From assembly GCF_025630775.1 (NCBI RefSeq), contig NZ_JAOSZE010000015.1:124001-188000 (forward strand): a stretch of DNA of 64,000 bases. The letters are read 5' to 3'. Both the position numbers and the translations under genes were made by a program. Position 1 is the stretch's first letter. Each line of letters opens with the position of its first letter. This DNA comes from Actinoplanes sp. KI2 (GTDB lineage: Bacteria; Actinomycetota; Actinomycetes; Mycobacteriales; Micromonosporaceae). Under the pieces are notes generated by a model. It was given only the letters and a program-made list of their open reading frames with translations, ran no database searches and was not told the origin of the DNA. Below, one piece after another: positions 43,892-51,645 of this stretch.

Positions 43892-44901
43892 GCTCGACCG
43901 AACCCGTTCCGGAAACCCGGGACATGAGCGGCGACCAGCTGTCGGCCGACGACGCCCTGCTCGCCCTGCGCCGCTACGGTGGCTGGCCGCTGGTGCGCGA
44001 CGCGTTCATCCGGTTCCGCTACGGCGACGGCTTCAGCCACGCCCGCGCGTTCGCCTTCCAGCTCTGCCTCGCCGTGGTCCCCTTCATGATCGCCTTCGCC
44101 GGTCTCGCCGCCGACCTGGGCGTCCGGACGCCGGGCCAGGTGGTCGCCGACACCATCGGCGCGATCACCCCGGGCGCCAGCGAGCCGCTCGTCCGCGAAC
44201 TGCTCGCCGACAGCGCCCGCAGCCGCGACGCCGGCGAACTCGCATTGACTCTCGGCCTGCTCACCGGCCTGATCGCGCTGACCACGGCGATGGCCCAGAT
44301 CGAACGCGGGGCGAACCGCATCTACGGCGTCGAGCGGGATCGCCCGGCGCACGAGAAGTACTCCCGGGCGGCGATCCTCACGCTGGTCGCCGGCCTGCCC
44401 GCGCTCTTCGGCTTCCTGCTGCTGGTGGCCGGGCACCCGTTCGGCGAGTCCGCCGAGAAGCATTGGCCCGCGGCGCGCCACCTGCACGTGCTCTGGGACA
44501 TCCTGCGCTGGCCGGTCAGCCTCGCCCTGATCGTGGTCGCGGTCGGGCTGCTGTTCCGCTGGTCGCCGCGGCGCCACCAGCCGGCATTGTCCTGGCTGCT
44601 GTTCGGCGCGGTGGTGACGACCGTGCTGTGGTGGCTGGCAAGCCTGCTGCTGGCCGGCTACGTGCGGGTGAGCGGCGGGTTCGGCGCCACGTACGGGCCG
44701 CTGACCGCGATCATCGCGCTGCTGTTGTGGGCCAACCTGACCGGGATCGCGATCTTCCTCGGGCTGGCGTTCGCGGCGCAGCTGGAGGCGCGGCGGGTCG
44801 GCGTGCGCCGCCCGGCGAAACAGGACAGCTGGAAGCCGAGCCGCCAGGTGCCGCCGCCGCGCACCCATCCCGCGGACCGCAAACGCCTGCGGCGCGGCTG
44901 A
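43888..44901 (+). CDS. YihY/virulence factor BrkB family membrane protein
   Basis: The 337-aa protein has six hydrophobic segments and the YihY pattern: DGFSHARAFAFQLCLAVVPFMIAFAG (about residues 48-73), ANRIYGVERDRPAHEKYSRA, and FGATYGPLTAIIALLLWANLTGIAIFLGLAF near the end. The family's function is unclear; earlier annotation as RNase BN was wrong. Coupling to the lipid kinase (GTGA) suggests envelope-lipid work. ATG 43924 is a possible later start. Confidence 0.9.
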   Translation: MSSTEPVPETRDMSGDQLSADDALLALRRYGGWPLVRDAFIRFRYGDGFSHARAFAFQLCLAVVPFMIAFAGLAADLGVRTPGQVVADTIGAITPGASEPLVRELLADSARSRDAGELALTLGLLTGLIALTTAMAQIERGANRIYGVERDRPAHEKYSRAAILTLVAGLPALFGFLLLVAGHPFGESAEKHWPAARHLHVLWDILRWPVSLALIVVAVGLLFRWSPRRHQPALSWLLFGAVVTTVLWWLASLLLAGYVRVSGGFGATYGPLTAIIALLLWANLTGIAIFLGLAFAAQLEARRVGVRRPAKQDSWKPSRQVPPPRTHPADRKRLRRG

Positions 44902-44983
44902 TTTCATCAGGTCGGCCATCGTCGGGCCGAGCGACACCACTAGATGCCGACTGACCTCGTACCATCCTGACTCGACCGGATCG

Positions 44984-45051
44984 CGTGACTCGGTCGGTCA
45001 CGGGTTCGAGTCCCGTCCGCCCCACTCCACTAACCTGGGGGCGACCCCCAG
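44984..45051 (+). other. tRNA 3'-end remnant with terminator: candidate integration (att) site
   Basis: ACGGG-TTCGAGT-CCCGT (45000-45016) is a perfect T-arm. It is followed by CCGCCCC and A (45017-45024), as in a tRNA acceptor 3' strand plus discriminator. The matching 5' strand GGGGCGG is absent upstream and no D or anticodon arm can be folded, so this is not an intact tRNA. CTGGGGGCGACCCCCAG (45035-45051) is a hairpin typical of tRNA terminators. Integrases use tRNA 3' ends, and accessory genes start immediately downstream. Confidence 0.6.
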
Positions 45052-45345
45052 ACCCCACGGGTGCGGTGGGTGCGCTTCCGTACGGACCTCACTCGGGGCG
45101 TGGGCTGGCGACGGTCATCGGCTTCCCAGTTCTCGGACCCGTGCATTGCGACAACGATTTGATCCAATTATGCCGATTCTCGTGGCTTGGCCGGACTGTC
45201 GCACCTCGTAGCAAACACGCTTAGCCGGGTTCGTGTCTGAGCCGATACGCTACGAAAATCACTCAACGCGAGCTTCGCAACGACTCCGGCGCCATCATGC
45301 GCAGGGTCGAGCAGGGTCGTCAGCCTGGCGGCCACACGACAGGCC

Positions 45346-46204
45346 TCACCTGTTCTTGGCCTCAAGGTCCCGAACCTGCGGGTAGAACCTGTAGGCAACC
45401 CGGAACTCCACCGGGCCGGAATGCACCTGGATCTGTGCTATGCCGGTTTGATGAGGGGACACACATACGATGGCGTCTGAATTGAGATTGACCGTTACAT
45501 AAGCTCCATTAGTCTGCTTGGCGGCTTTCTCCAGCGCCACTTTGCAACCGTCCACCGCAGAGATTCGCCTGAAGGATGGCTGCAGGCGTGCGGAACCGAA
45601 GTTCGAGGCCTTTTTCTGATCGCCCCTTGTCCGTGATTGTCATGTCTGGTGCCGTTAGCCGGGAAAGCTCTTCCCGGGGTGGCCCGACGGGGCGTTTCGA
45701 CAGAAACTTCCTTCGGTCCCCTGCACCGATGATCACGGCTCCGGTGGGCCCGAAGTGGAGCGTGTCATCTCCACCCAAGAACGTTGTTCCGAAATAGAAG
45801 CGTGGCGTTTCCGGACCGAGAACATGCCACAGTGCGATCCCATAGAGACCCAAGCACGTGGCAGCAATGACTCCAAAAACATATCCACTCTTCAGGCAGC
45901 TGCCCAATGCCGGGCGAAAACATCGTGCGGTCGAAGGTCCCACTCGGACGAGCCGGGGCTTCTCGGCGGCGGATGCACTAGAGGCGTCGGGGACGTGAGC
46001 CGGGGGCGCGTATGCCCGTCGCCACAACGCAGCGACAGCGAGTGTGTCGATCGAAATTATCCAAGCTGCATGGAAACTCAATGCACCGCCAATTTGGTCG
46101 GCTCTGCTCCATGATTCGGACCTGGTCTGCAGAGAGATGACGAGGGCGACGGCGAAAGCGTTCAGACTGACGACAACCCAGAAGAATACCTTCCATCGAT
46201 TCAT
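45346..46204 (-). pseudogene. Membrane protein with single-base frameshift at an A5 run
   Basis: Frame one (46204 inward) encodes two or three membrane helices (VFFWVVVSLNAFAVALVISL; LSFHAAWIISIDTLAVAALW; VFGVIAATCLGLYGIALWHVL) and a soluble tail. Just after a run of five A on the minus strand (45610-45614) it becomes nonsense and stops at 45509. Frame two continues cleanly as SFRRISAVDGCKVALEKAAK to the stop at 45346. Removing one A joins them into a 285-aa protein. Either an inactivating or recent frameshift, a sequencing error, or slippage. No family recognised; GC is lower than neighbours. Confidence 0.65.
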
Positions 46205-46304
46205 GGAAGGTACGATACCGGCACTTCTTGGAAGGGTTTGCCGTCATCCTCGCCTTGAACTGGCCAGATTCCCTGGCAATCGCGGGCCAATAGCGATCAC
46301 CGGG

Positions 46305-46332
46305 CGGTTCGCATGGTGCCACGTTCGGCCAC
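46305..46332 (+). repeat. Interspersed repeat, copy a
   Basis: This copy of the CGGTTCGCATGGTGCAACG family reads CGGTTCGCATGGTGCCACG then TTCGGCCAC and is followed by a G-rich/C-rich GAGGGGCAAACCCC-type block as at other copies. It lies between the frameshifted membrane gene and the DUF4143 ATPase. Confidence 0.7.
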
Positions 46333-46443
46333 TTCACATACCTAGAGGGGCAAACCCCAGCCCCACGTTACGACGACGGCGCTGAGTGGGGTCGGACGCC
46401 GGGCCGGGTTGGATTGCGCCTCTCCCGTACGCGATGACCGCAC

Positions 46444-47730
46444 TCATTTTGATTGTGACGTCGTCGACCAGAGTGCGTCCAACGGAAGCACCAGCGTGCC
46501 GTCATCGAAGCGGAAAGTCAGTGCACCGGTGTACAACACCACGGCCGTCGCGAGGCGCCCACCGAGACGGGCTCGAAGCGCTCTGATACCGGCGAGGTCG
46601 GCCTGGTCGACGCGCGTGCCGGCTTTGATCTCGAACGCAAAGACCATCCCGTCGTCGCGTTCCAGCACCAGATCGACCTCGTGGGCCTCGGATGTGCGAA
46701 AGTGGCCGACCGCGACCGGGGCATCCGACCAGCTCACCTGCCGAAGGATCTCGCCGACCGTGAAGGTCTCCACCAGATGGCCGTACTCCGTCAACGCCGC
46801 CGGATCATTCGTGGCGATCTTTTCCGGCGTGAGGCCGAGAAGCCACGCCATGACACCCGAGTCGACCAGATGGACCTTCGGCTGGCGGGCGACCCGAGAG
46901 CCCAGCGTCGTTCCCCAGGCCGGCACCCGCAGAACTAGGAATACGGCCTCGAGGAGCTTGAGGTAGTTCTCAGCACTGGACTTCTCCATCCCCAAGGCCG
47001 AGGCCGCGCCGGCAATATTCAATACCTGGCCGGACCTGGCAGCGAGAACGCGGAGAAGCCGGGGGAGCATCTCTCGCTGACGTATCCGGCTCAGCTCCAG
47101 CACATCACGCTCGATGACAAGATCGAGGTAGTTCGCGAACCAGCGTGATCGGGACCGCCCGGAGGGCCGTCGCAACGCCACCGGCATCCCGCCGGAGGTG
47201 ATCCGGCGGGCGTATTCGGCCCGGGTCGTCGTGGACGGCGTGGCACCGAGCGACACATCAGCGCCGTCGAGCAGTCTGTTGATCAAGGAGTCGCCGGTTG
47301 CCCCGTCGATCTCCGTCTGCGTCAGGGGCAGCACGTCCAGGATGTCGACGCGGCCGGTCAACGCCTGTCCTGCCTCGGGAAGCGTCGTGTAACGCGTCGA
47401 TCCGGCCAGGACGAATCGTCCCGGACTGAGATCTCGGTTCAACTCGGCCTTGACCGCACTGAGAAGGTCCGGAACATGCTGGTACTCGTCGATCAGGATC
47501 GGGCCGGGACCACTGACGAATCGCCCGGGATCGGCGCGAACCGCGGCTCGGGTGGCGGGATCGTCGCAGTCGACGACGCGGCGTCCGAGGCGGTCGGCGA
47601 GGGCCTGGAGAAGGGTGCTCTTGCCGACGGTTCGCGGACCGTTCAGAACGAGCGCCGGCTCCTCGGCCAGGCGGCGAGTCAACACGGCGGTCAGCTGGCG
47701 TGGAGCGATGCCAGTAAGAGATACGTCCAC
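46444..47730 (-). CDS. AAA ATPase with DUF4143 domain
   Basis: The 428-aa protein has Walker A GPRTVGKST (about residues 31-39) and Walker B PILIDEYQHVP (about 77-87) in an AAA_14 domain. A C-terminal DUF4143 nuclease-like domain shows LETFTVGEIL, VGHFRTSEAHEVDLVLERDDG and FEIKAGTRVDQADL. These widespread ATPases are often on islands; their role is uncertain, with possible toxin or defence links. GTG 47730 starts at the conserved N-terminus. Four 22-bp-spaced repeats lie directly upstream. Confidence 0.87.
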   Translation of the reverse strand: MDVSLTGIAPRQLTAVLTRRLAEEPALVLNGPRTVGKSTLLQALADRLGRRVVDCDDPATRAAVRADPGRFVSGPGPILIDEYQHVPDLLSAVKAELNRDLSPGRFVLAGSTRYTTLPEAGQALTGRVDILDVLPLTQTEIDGATGDSLINRLLDGADVSLGATPSTTTRAEYARRITSGGMPVALRRPSGRSRSRWFANYLDLVIERDVLELSRIRQREMLPRLLRVLAARSGQVLNIAGAASALGMEKSSAENYLKLLEAVFLVLRVPAWGTTLGSRVARQPKVHLVDSGVMAWLLGLTPEKIATNDPAALTEYGHLVETFTVGEILRQVSWSDAPVAVGHFRTSEAHEVDLVLERDDGMVFAFEIKAGTRVDQADLAGIRALRARLGGRLATAVVLYTGALTFRFDDGTLVLPLDALWSTTSQSK

Positions 47731-47748
47731 GACTGCCAGGCTATCTTC

Positions 47749-47825
47749 TTCCGCATCTGCAAGCCAAAACTTCCGTATCTTGCAGGCTCTAGATTCCGTG
47801 TCTCGCGCGCAAAGATTCCGCGTTC
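47749..47825 (-). repeat. Four phased TTCCGYRTCT repeats upstream of the DUF4143 ATPase
   Basis: TTCCG-type units occur at 47749, 47771, 47794 and 47816 (spacing 22, 23, 22 bp, two helical turns). The first three share TTCCGYRTCT and a GCAAGC-like tail. They start 19 bp upstream of the GTG, a position suited to regulator binding. There are no unique spacers, so this is not a CRISPR. Confidence 0.65.
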
Positions 47826-48041
47826 CGCCGCCCTTTCGCGCGCGTTCCAACTGCCCGCGCGGGCTGTTTCCTTGGCGCATCGAGATCGGCTGGCCCGCCC
47901 GGCCCGCCGGATCAACCCGCGTCAGATCCGCCAGCAGGGGGTTGGACGGCGACCTACCGGAAGGCGGGTCGTTGCGGTTTCCGCTGATCTCGTGAGCTGA
48001 TCAAGCACCCTGGCAGCGGCTCACCGGCAACAACGGCTGGA

Positions 48042-48068
48042 CGGTTCGCATGGTGCAACGTCCGCCCC
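48042..48068 (+). repeat. Interspersed repeat, copy b
   Basis: This copy reads CGGTTCGCATGGTGCAACG then TCCGCCCC, matching the core of copy e exactly over its first 19 bases. It ends 17 bp before a strong hairpin. Confidence 0.75.
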
Positions 48069-48085
48069 GCGAGTTGGCGGTACCC

Positions 48086-48116
48086 GAACCGCCTGTCAGA
48101 CCCGGACAGGCGGTTC
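48086..48116. terminator. Perfect 12-bp hairpin
   Basis: GAACCGCCTGTC (48086-48097) and GACAGGCGGTTC (48105-48116) form a perfect stem with a 7-base loop. It is downstream of repeat copy b and of the minus-strand small gene at 48331, for which it may be a terminator. Confidence 0.6.
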
Positions 48117-48330
48117 CTCCGGCGTCATCCGGCGTTAAGACATGGCAGCTGAGCTGCGCGGTTAGGTGTTGCCAGGTGGCGACAGGGCTTGGATCGCTGT
48201 TCGCGCGTTGTTGGCGTCGATCTAGGGGTGTCGGCTGTGACGCGAAAGGCACACGGATACCGGGTCGATTCGGTGGCGGCGAGCGGGTGGTGGTGGCGTC
48301 GCTCCTCGACTGGTGAACGCGGCTCGGCCA

Positions 48331-48447
48331 TCAGGTTCCCTCGGCCTTGGCCTTCGCGCCCGCGCGGGCGGCAATGGCCGCACCGAGTTGCAGCCCAGCG
48401 GTGAGCAGAGACAGTGATGCACTGACGGTCAGGAGAACGGCGGTCAC
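48331..48447 (-). CDS. Tiny single-helix membrane protein, module copy 1
   Basis: A 38-aa frame starts at GTG 48447 with a consensus AAGGAGGT 4 bp upstream, strong evidence of translation. Residues 3-29 form one hydrophobic helix (VLLTVSASLSLLTAGLQLGA then AIAARA) followed by a basic Lys/Ala tail. The SLLTAGLQLGAAIAAR segment resembles SLATSAINLAAAVRLR of the small protein at 54785. Both are divergent from a gene with the same kind of N-terminal helix-turn-helix, suggesting a paired module. Function unknown. Confidence 0.65.
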   Translation of the reverse strand: MTAVLLTVSASLSLLTAGLQLGAAIAARAGAKAKAEGT

Positions 48448-48634
48448 GGGGACCTCCTTGATGGTTACGGACGTGGCCGGTGACCTCCATGAAGCAATGG
48501 CCGGCGGGCGTCTGGCGAGGTCTGCAGCCAAGCCCGGCCAAACCCGGTGGTAACCGGACGACGACGGACGCGAGTGGCGGGCATCTCGACGGGTTCGCAC
48601 GACTCGCCGTGACAAAGACATCGATGTTACTCTC

Positions 48635-48644
48635 TGATCACAGA
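48635..48644 (+). promoter_or_regulatory. TGATCACAGA motif, module copy 1
   Basis: TGATCACAGA lies 41 bp before the HTH-WD40 gene, between it and the divergent small gene. The identical 10-mer, in the same orientation relative to the HTH gene, occurs at 54575-54584. Confidence 0.4.
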
Positions 48645-48685
48645 CGGATTCGGACGGTAGCGGACGCCCGAGAGGGTCGGCAGAG

Positions 48686-50071
48686 ATGGATTACGGCCGA
48701 GTGGATCCCGCCGCGGTTGCCACCATGGCGGACCTGGTGGCCCTTCTCCGCCGCCTCCACATCCGCGCAGGGAAGCCGTCGCTACGCCAGTTGGAGGCGT
48801 GGGCAACGAAGCAGCGACGGGTCGGCCGTCACGAAGTCGTATTGAAGCGGGCTACGATCTCGGAGGTATTAGCCGGGAAGCGGCCCCCGGGTCGAAGCTT
48901 CGTCGCATGGTTCGTCGAGGCTTGCGGTGTCCCCTCGGGCGAGCCGGTCGGGGCATGGTTGCGAGCCTGGGAAGCCGCCGCCGAGCAGCGCTATCTATCG
49001 TCAAAAGGCGTCGGTACACCTGATCTCCCCGCCGATGCGGAAACCGCAGTTTTGCGTCGCATTCAGGAACTGGCCGAGGACCACGCCCGCGTCCGGGCGG
49101 AGATTGACAGTCTTCGCCGGCAGCTCGACAAGCCCCAGCGCGGCGCGAGTCCTGCGAGGCCGCACCGCTTCGCCGCTTTGCACCCATCCGGTTTCCTGCT
49201 CACCGGACATACTGGTCATGTTGCCTCGCTCGCCTTTCACCACGGCGGCGAGCTCCTGGCCAGCGGCGGCTACGACGACGTAATCCGGCTCTGGAATCCA
49301 CGTACCGGCGAGCCCGGCCAGCTACTTGTCGGACACTCCGGCGCGGTGCACGCGGTTGCGTTCAGCCCTGATGGCCGCTCGCTCGCGAGCGCTGCCGGAG
49401 ACCAGACCATACGTCTGTGGGATCCCGCCAGCGGCCGGCTGATTGGCGCTCCTATCGATACGAGCCCAAGCACCGTCTACGGATTGGCGTTCAGTGTCGA
49501 CAGTCGCTTGCTCGCCGGTGGTACCCACGATTGGGCCGTCAAACTGTGGGACACCACCACAGGTATGCCCGCCAGCCAGCCAATCGAGGCACATAGAGGC
49601 ATGATTCGCGCCGTGGCCTTCAGCCCGGACGGCAGATATCTGGCAACCGGCGGTGATCGAACCGTACGCCTTTGGGATCCTGTTACCTGGTCGCCGGTCG
49701 GTGAACCGCTTCCCGCCGACGCCGACGGAGTTTGGAGCGTGGCCTTTAGCCCTGACGGGCGGCTGTTGGCCGCAGCCGGCGGTCAAACTGCGAGGATCTG
49801 GAACGTCAATGACTTCCAGCAGGTCGGCGAACCGATTGGCGGCCACTCGAAGCGGATTGCCGGCCTGGTCTTCAATCGAGACGGGTCGTTGCTGGTCACC
49901 GCCGGAGGCGAGATAAGACTATGGTCAGCCCTGGACGCGACTCCACTCGGAATTCCCGTCCCTGCCCAAGACGGTCCGTTGGCCATCTGCCCGGCCAGCG
50001 ACTTGCTGGCCGCGTTGGATGACGAACGCCGCATCCATCTGTGGACGCTCGACGACCTTCCCGCTGCATAG
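48686..50071 (+). CDS. HTH-headed WD40 beta-propeller protein
   Basis: The 461-aa protein has an N-terminal helix-turn-helix-like region (residues 14-100, LRRLHIRAGKPSLRQLEAWA then RATISEVLAGKRPPG) of the sort that heads actinobacterial STAND ATPases. A short coiled coil (119-150) follows. About seven WD40 repeats (165-460) have units such as HSGAVHAVAFSPDGRSLASA and TIRLWDPASG. The NTPase that usually links the HTH and WD40 parts is missing, with no trace of P-loop. It may be a signalling or defence-type sensor. Paired with a divergent tiny membrane protein. Confidence 0.85.
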   Translation: MDYGRVDPAAVATMADLVALLRRLHIRAGKPSLRQLEAWATKQRRVGRHEVVLKRATISEVLAGKRPPGRSFVAWFVEACGVPSGEPVGAWLRAWEAAAEQRYLSSKGVGTPDLPADAETAVLRRIQELAEDHARVRAEIDSLRRQLDKPQRGASPARPHRFAALHPSGFLLTGHTGHVASLAFHHGGELLASGGYDDVIRLWNPRTGEPGQLLVGHSGAVHAVAFSPDGRSLASAAGDQTIRLWDPASGRLIGAPIDTSPSTVYGLAFSVDSRLLAGGTHDWAVKLWDTTTGMPASQPIEAHRGMIRAVAFSPDGRYLATGGDRTVRLWDPVTWSPVGEPLPADADGVWSVAFSPDGRLLAAAGGQTARIWNVNDFQQVGEPIGGHSKRIAGLVFNRDGSLLVTAGGEIRLWSALDATPLGIPVPAQDGPLAICPASDLLAALDDERRIHLWTLDDLPAA

Positions 50072-50189
50072 GCAGTCAGGTGCCAGGCCGAGCCCGGCAA
50101 GCTTATGCCCAGTGAGAGGACGTGGCGGCCGAACCTCCGGAGGCGGAAATGGAGTGCGCGGCAAACGGCAGAACGGTTGGATCACCGGA

Positions 50190-51155
50190 GTGAGCCGACT
50201 GTATCCGGAGAACGAACCGTTCGCGCACGGCAGGCTCGACGTCGGAGACGGCCACCTAGTCTATTGGGAGAGCTGCGGCAATCCGCTCGGCAAGCCCGCC
50301 CTGGTGCTGCACGGTGGGCCCGGCTCGGGAGCCGGCGCCTACTGGCGGCGGTTCTTCGACCCGGCGGTATACCGGGTGGTCCTGTTCGACCAGCGCGGCT
50401 GCGGACGCAGCACACCTGACGCGGGCAACGTGCGTACTGACCTGTCGACCAACACCACCCCGCATCTGCTGGCCGACATCGAAAAGCTGCGGACGCACCT
50501 GAAGATCGACCGATGGTTGCTGCTGGGCGGGTCGTGGGGCAGCGCGCTCGGCCTCGGCTACGCCGAACGGCACCCCGACCGGGTCACCGAGATGGTGCTG
50601 TTCAGCGTCGTTACGAGTACTGCTGCCGAGCATCGGTGGCTCACCCGCGACCTCGGACGGATTTTCCCCGAGCAGTGGCAGCGGTTCCGCGACGCGGTGC
50701 CAGTGGCCGAACGCGACGGCAACTTGCCCGCCGCGTACGCCCGGCTGCTTGCCGATCCCGAGCCGGCCGTGCGGGATCGGGCCGCGCGGGCCTGGTGCGC
50801 CTGGGAGAACGCGCTGGTCTCCAATCTGCCCGGCAGCCGGCCCGATCCGCGGTACGAGAACCCGATGTTCCGGATGACCTTCACCCGCCTCGTCACCCAC
50901 TATTGGGCGCATGACGGCTGGTTCGCCGACGGTGAGCTGATGGCGGGTGCACACCGACTTGTCGGCATTCCCGGTGTGCTCGTCCACGGCCGGCTCGACC
51001 TCGGCAGCCCCGTCGATATCCCCTGGCGACTGTCCAAGGTTTGGCCCGACACGAGATTGGAACTGATCGACGACGCCGGCCACGGCACCGGCCGAGGCGT
51101 CGGCGACGTAGTCATCGACGCCTTGGACCACTTTGGAGCACGCTGGCGCGAGTAG
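50190..51155 (+). CDS. pip: Prolyl aminopeptidase (proline iminopeptidase)
   Basis: The 321-aa protein has the family start LYPENEPFAHGRLDVGDGHL, the oxyanion HGGPGSGAG (about residue 45), FDQRGCGRSTP and the nucleophile elbow LLGGSWGSALGL (Ser about 114). His in DDAGHGT and Asp in HGRLDLGSP complete the alpha/beta-hydrolase triad. Length matches full-length cytosolic S33 enzymes that release N-terminal proline. GTG 50190 fits the family N-terminus. It is intact although embedded in the accessory region. Confidence 0.9.
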   Translation: MSRLYPENEPFAHGRLDVGDGHLVYWESCGNPLGKPALVLHGGPGSGAGAYWRRFFDPAVYRVVLFDQRGCGRSTPDAGNVRTDLSTNTTPHLLADIEKLRTHLKIDRWLLLGGSWGSALGLGYAERHPDRVTEMVLFSVVTSTAAEHRWLTRDLGRIFPEQWQRFRDAVPVAERDGNLPAAYARLLADPEPAVRDRAARAWCAWENALVSNLPGSRPDPRYENPMFRMTFTRLVTHYWAHDGWFADGELMAGAHRLVGIPGVLVHGRLDLGSPVDIPWRLSKVWPDTRLELIDDAGHGTGRGVGDVVIDALDHFGARWRE

Positions 51156-51459
51156 CCAACTATCTCTCCGGGTTGACCCGGCACGTGCACGCTGCCCTCA
51201 CACGGCGCTCCGGGGGGCGGCGTCCGACGCGGTATCGGCGGACGCTACATCGAGTAGCCGCGCCGCCTGGCTGAGCTTGCGCCGCACTCTATCCGCCATG
51301 ACCAGGAACGCGATCAAGCAAGGTCGGTGGTGGGAGGCTAGGAGCCGCGCGATGATACGACGCTCACGGCAGGCGGTGGGTGTCGAACAACGATTGTTAT
51401 GACGCGAATCCCCCTGATGGGTTGTCATCGAGATGGCTTTCAGCCGGCCCCGACCGGCC
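51156..51459. other. Intergenic stretch with no gene
   Basis: I see no supported gene here. Short frames exist on both strands but match no family. Confidence 0.5.
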
Positions 51460-51645
51460 AACGAGCGGTCGAGAGCAAGTTGGTAGATCTCGGGCCATCG
51501 CGCGGCCAGCCGCCGGTAGACCGTGACGGCTTCCTCGATCGCGGCCAGGCCCCCTCCCGCCGGCCCAGCTCACCCAACCGGACCGAGAGGGTGTTCAACG
51601 CCTTGGCCAGGTCGGGCAGGAACGCGTCCGGACGCGCCGAGCGGT
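51460..51645 (-). pseudogene. Fragment of a tetratricopeptide-repeat protein, frameshifted
   Basis: The minus strand encodes DAFLPDLAKALNTLSVRLGEL then GRREG; after a shift at a GGAGGGGG run another frame continues LAAIEEAVTVYRRLAARWPE and IYQLALDRS. This is the classic actinobacterial TPR repeat (PDLAxALNxLSxRLxxLGRREEAL...). Only about 1.5 repeat units remain, with no start or effector domain. It is a decayed remnant of a TPR/STAND-type gene, 18 bp or less from the CBM gene stop. Confidence 0.7.

Larger units (their letters stand above)
47826..48330. other. Intergenic stretch with no gene
   Basis: No coding frame here resembles a protein. It holds interspersed repeat copy b (48042-48068) and a perfect 12-bp hairpin (48086-48116); nothing else is recognisable. 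Confidence 0.6.

Noticed and set aside
44940..45030. Intact tRNA gene
   Set aside because: The T-arm and acceptor 3' strand are clear, but no GGGGCGG 5' strand, D-arm or anticodon arm can be found upstream.
47749..47825. CRISPR array
   Set aside because: Units are too short and imperfect, with no unique spacers and no cas genes; it is a phased direct repeat. The same applies to the 22-bp array at 19307.
51198..51461. 87-residue minus-strand frame after the TPR fragment
   Set aside because: It continues from the TPR fragment in frame but shows no TPR or other family sequence and no start signal.
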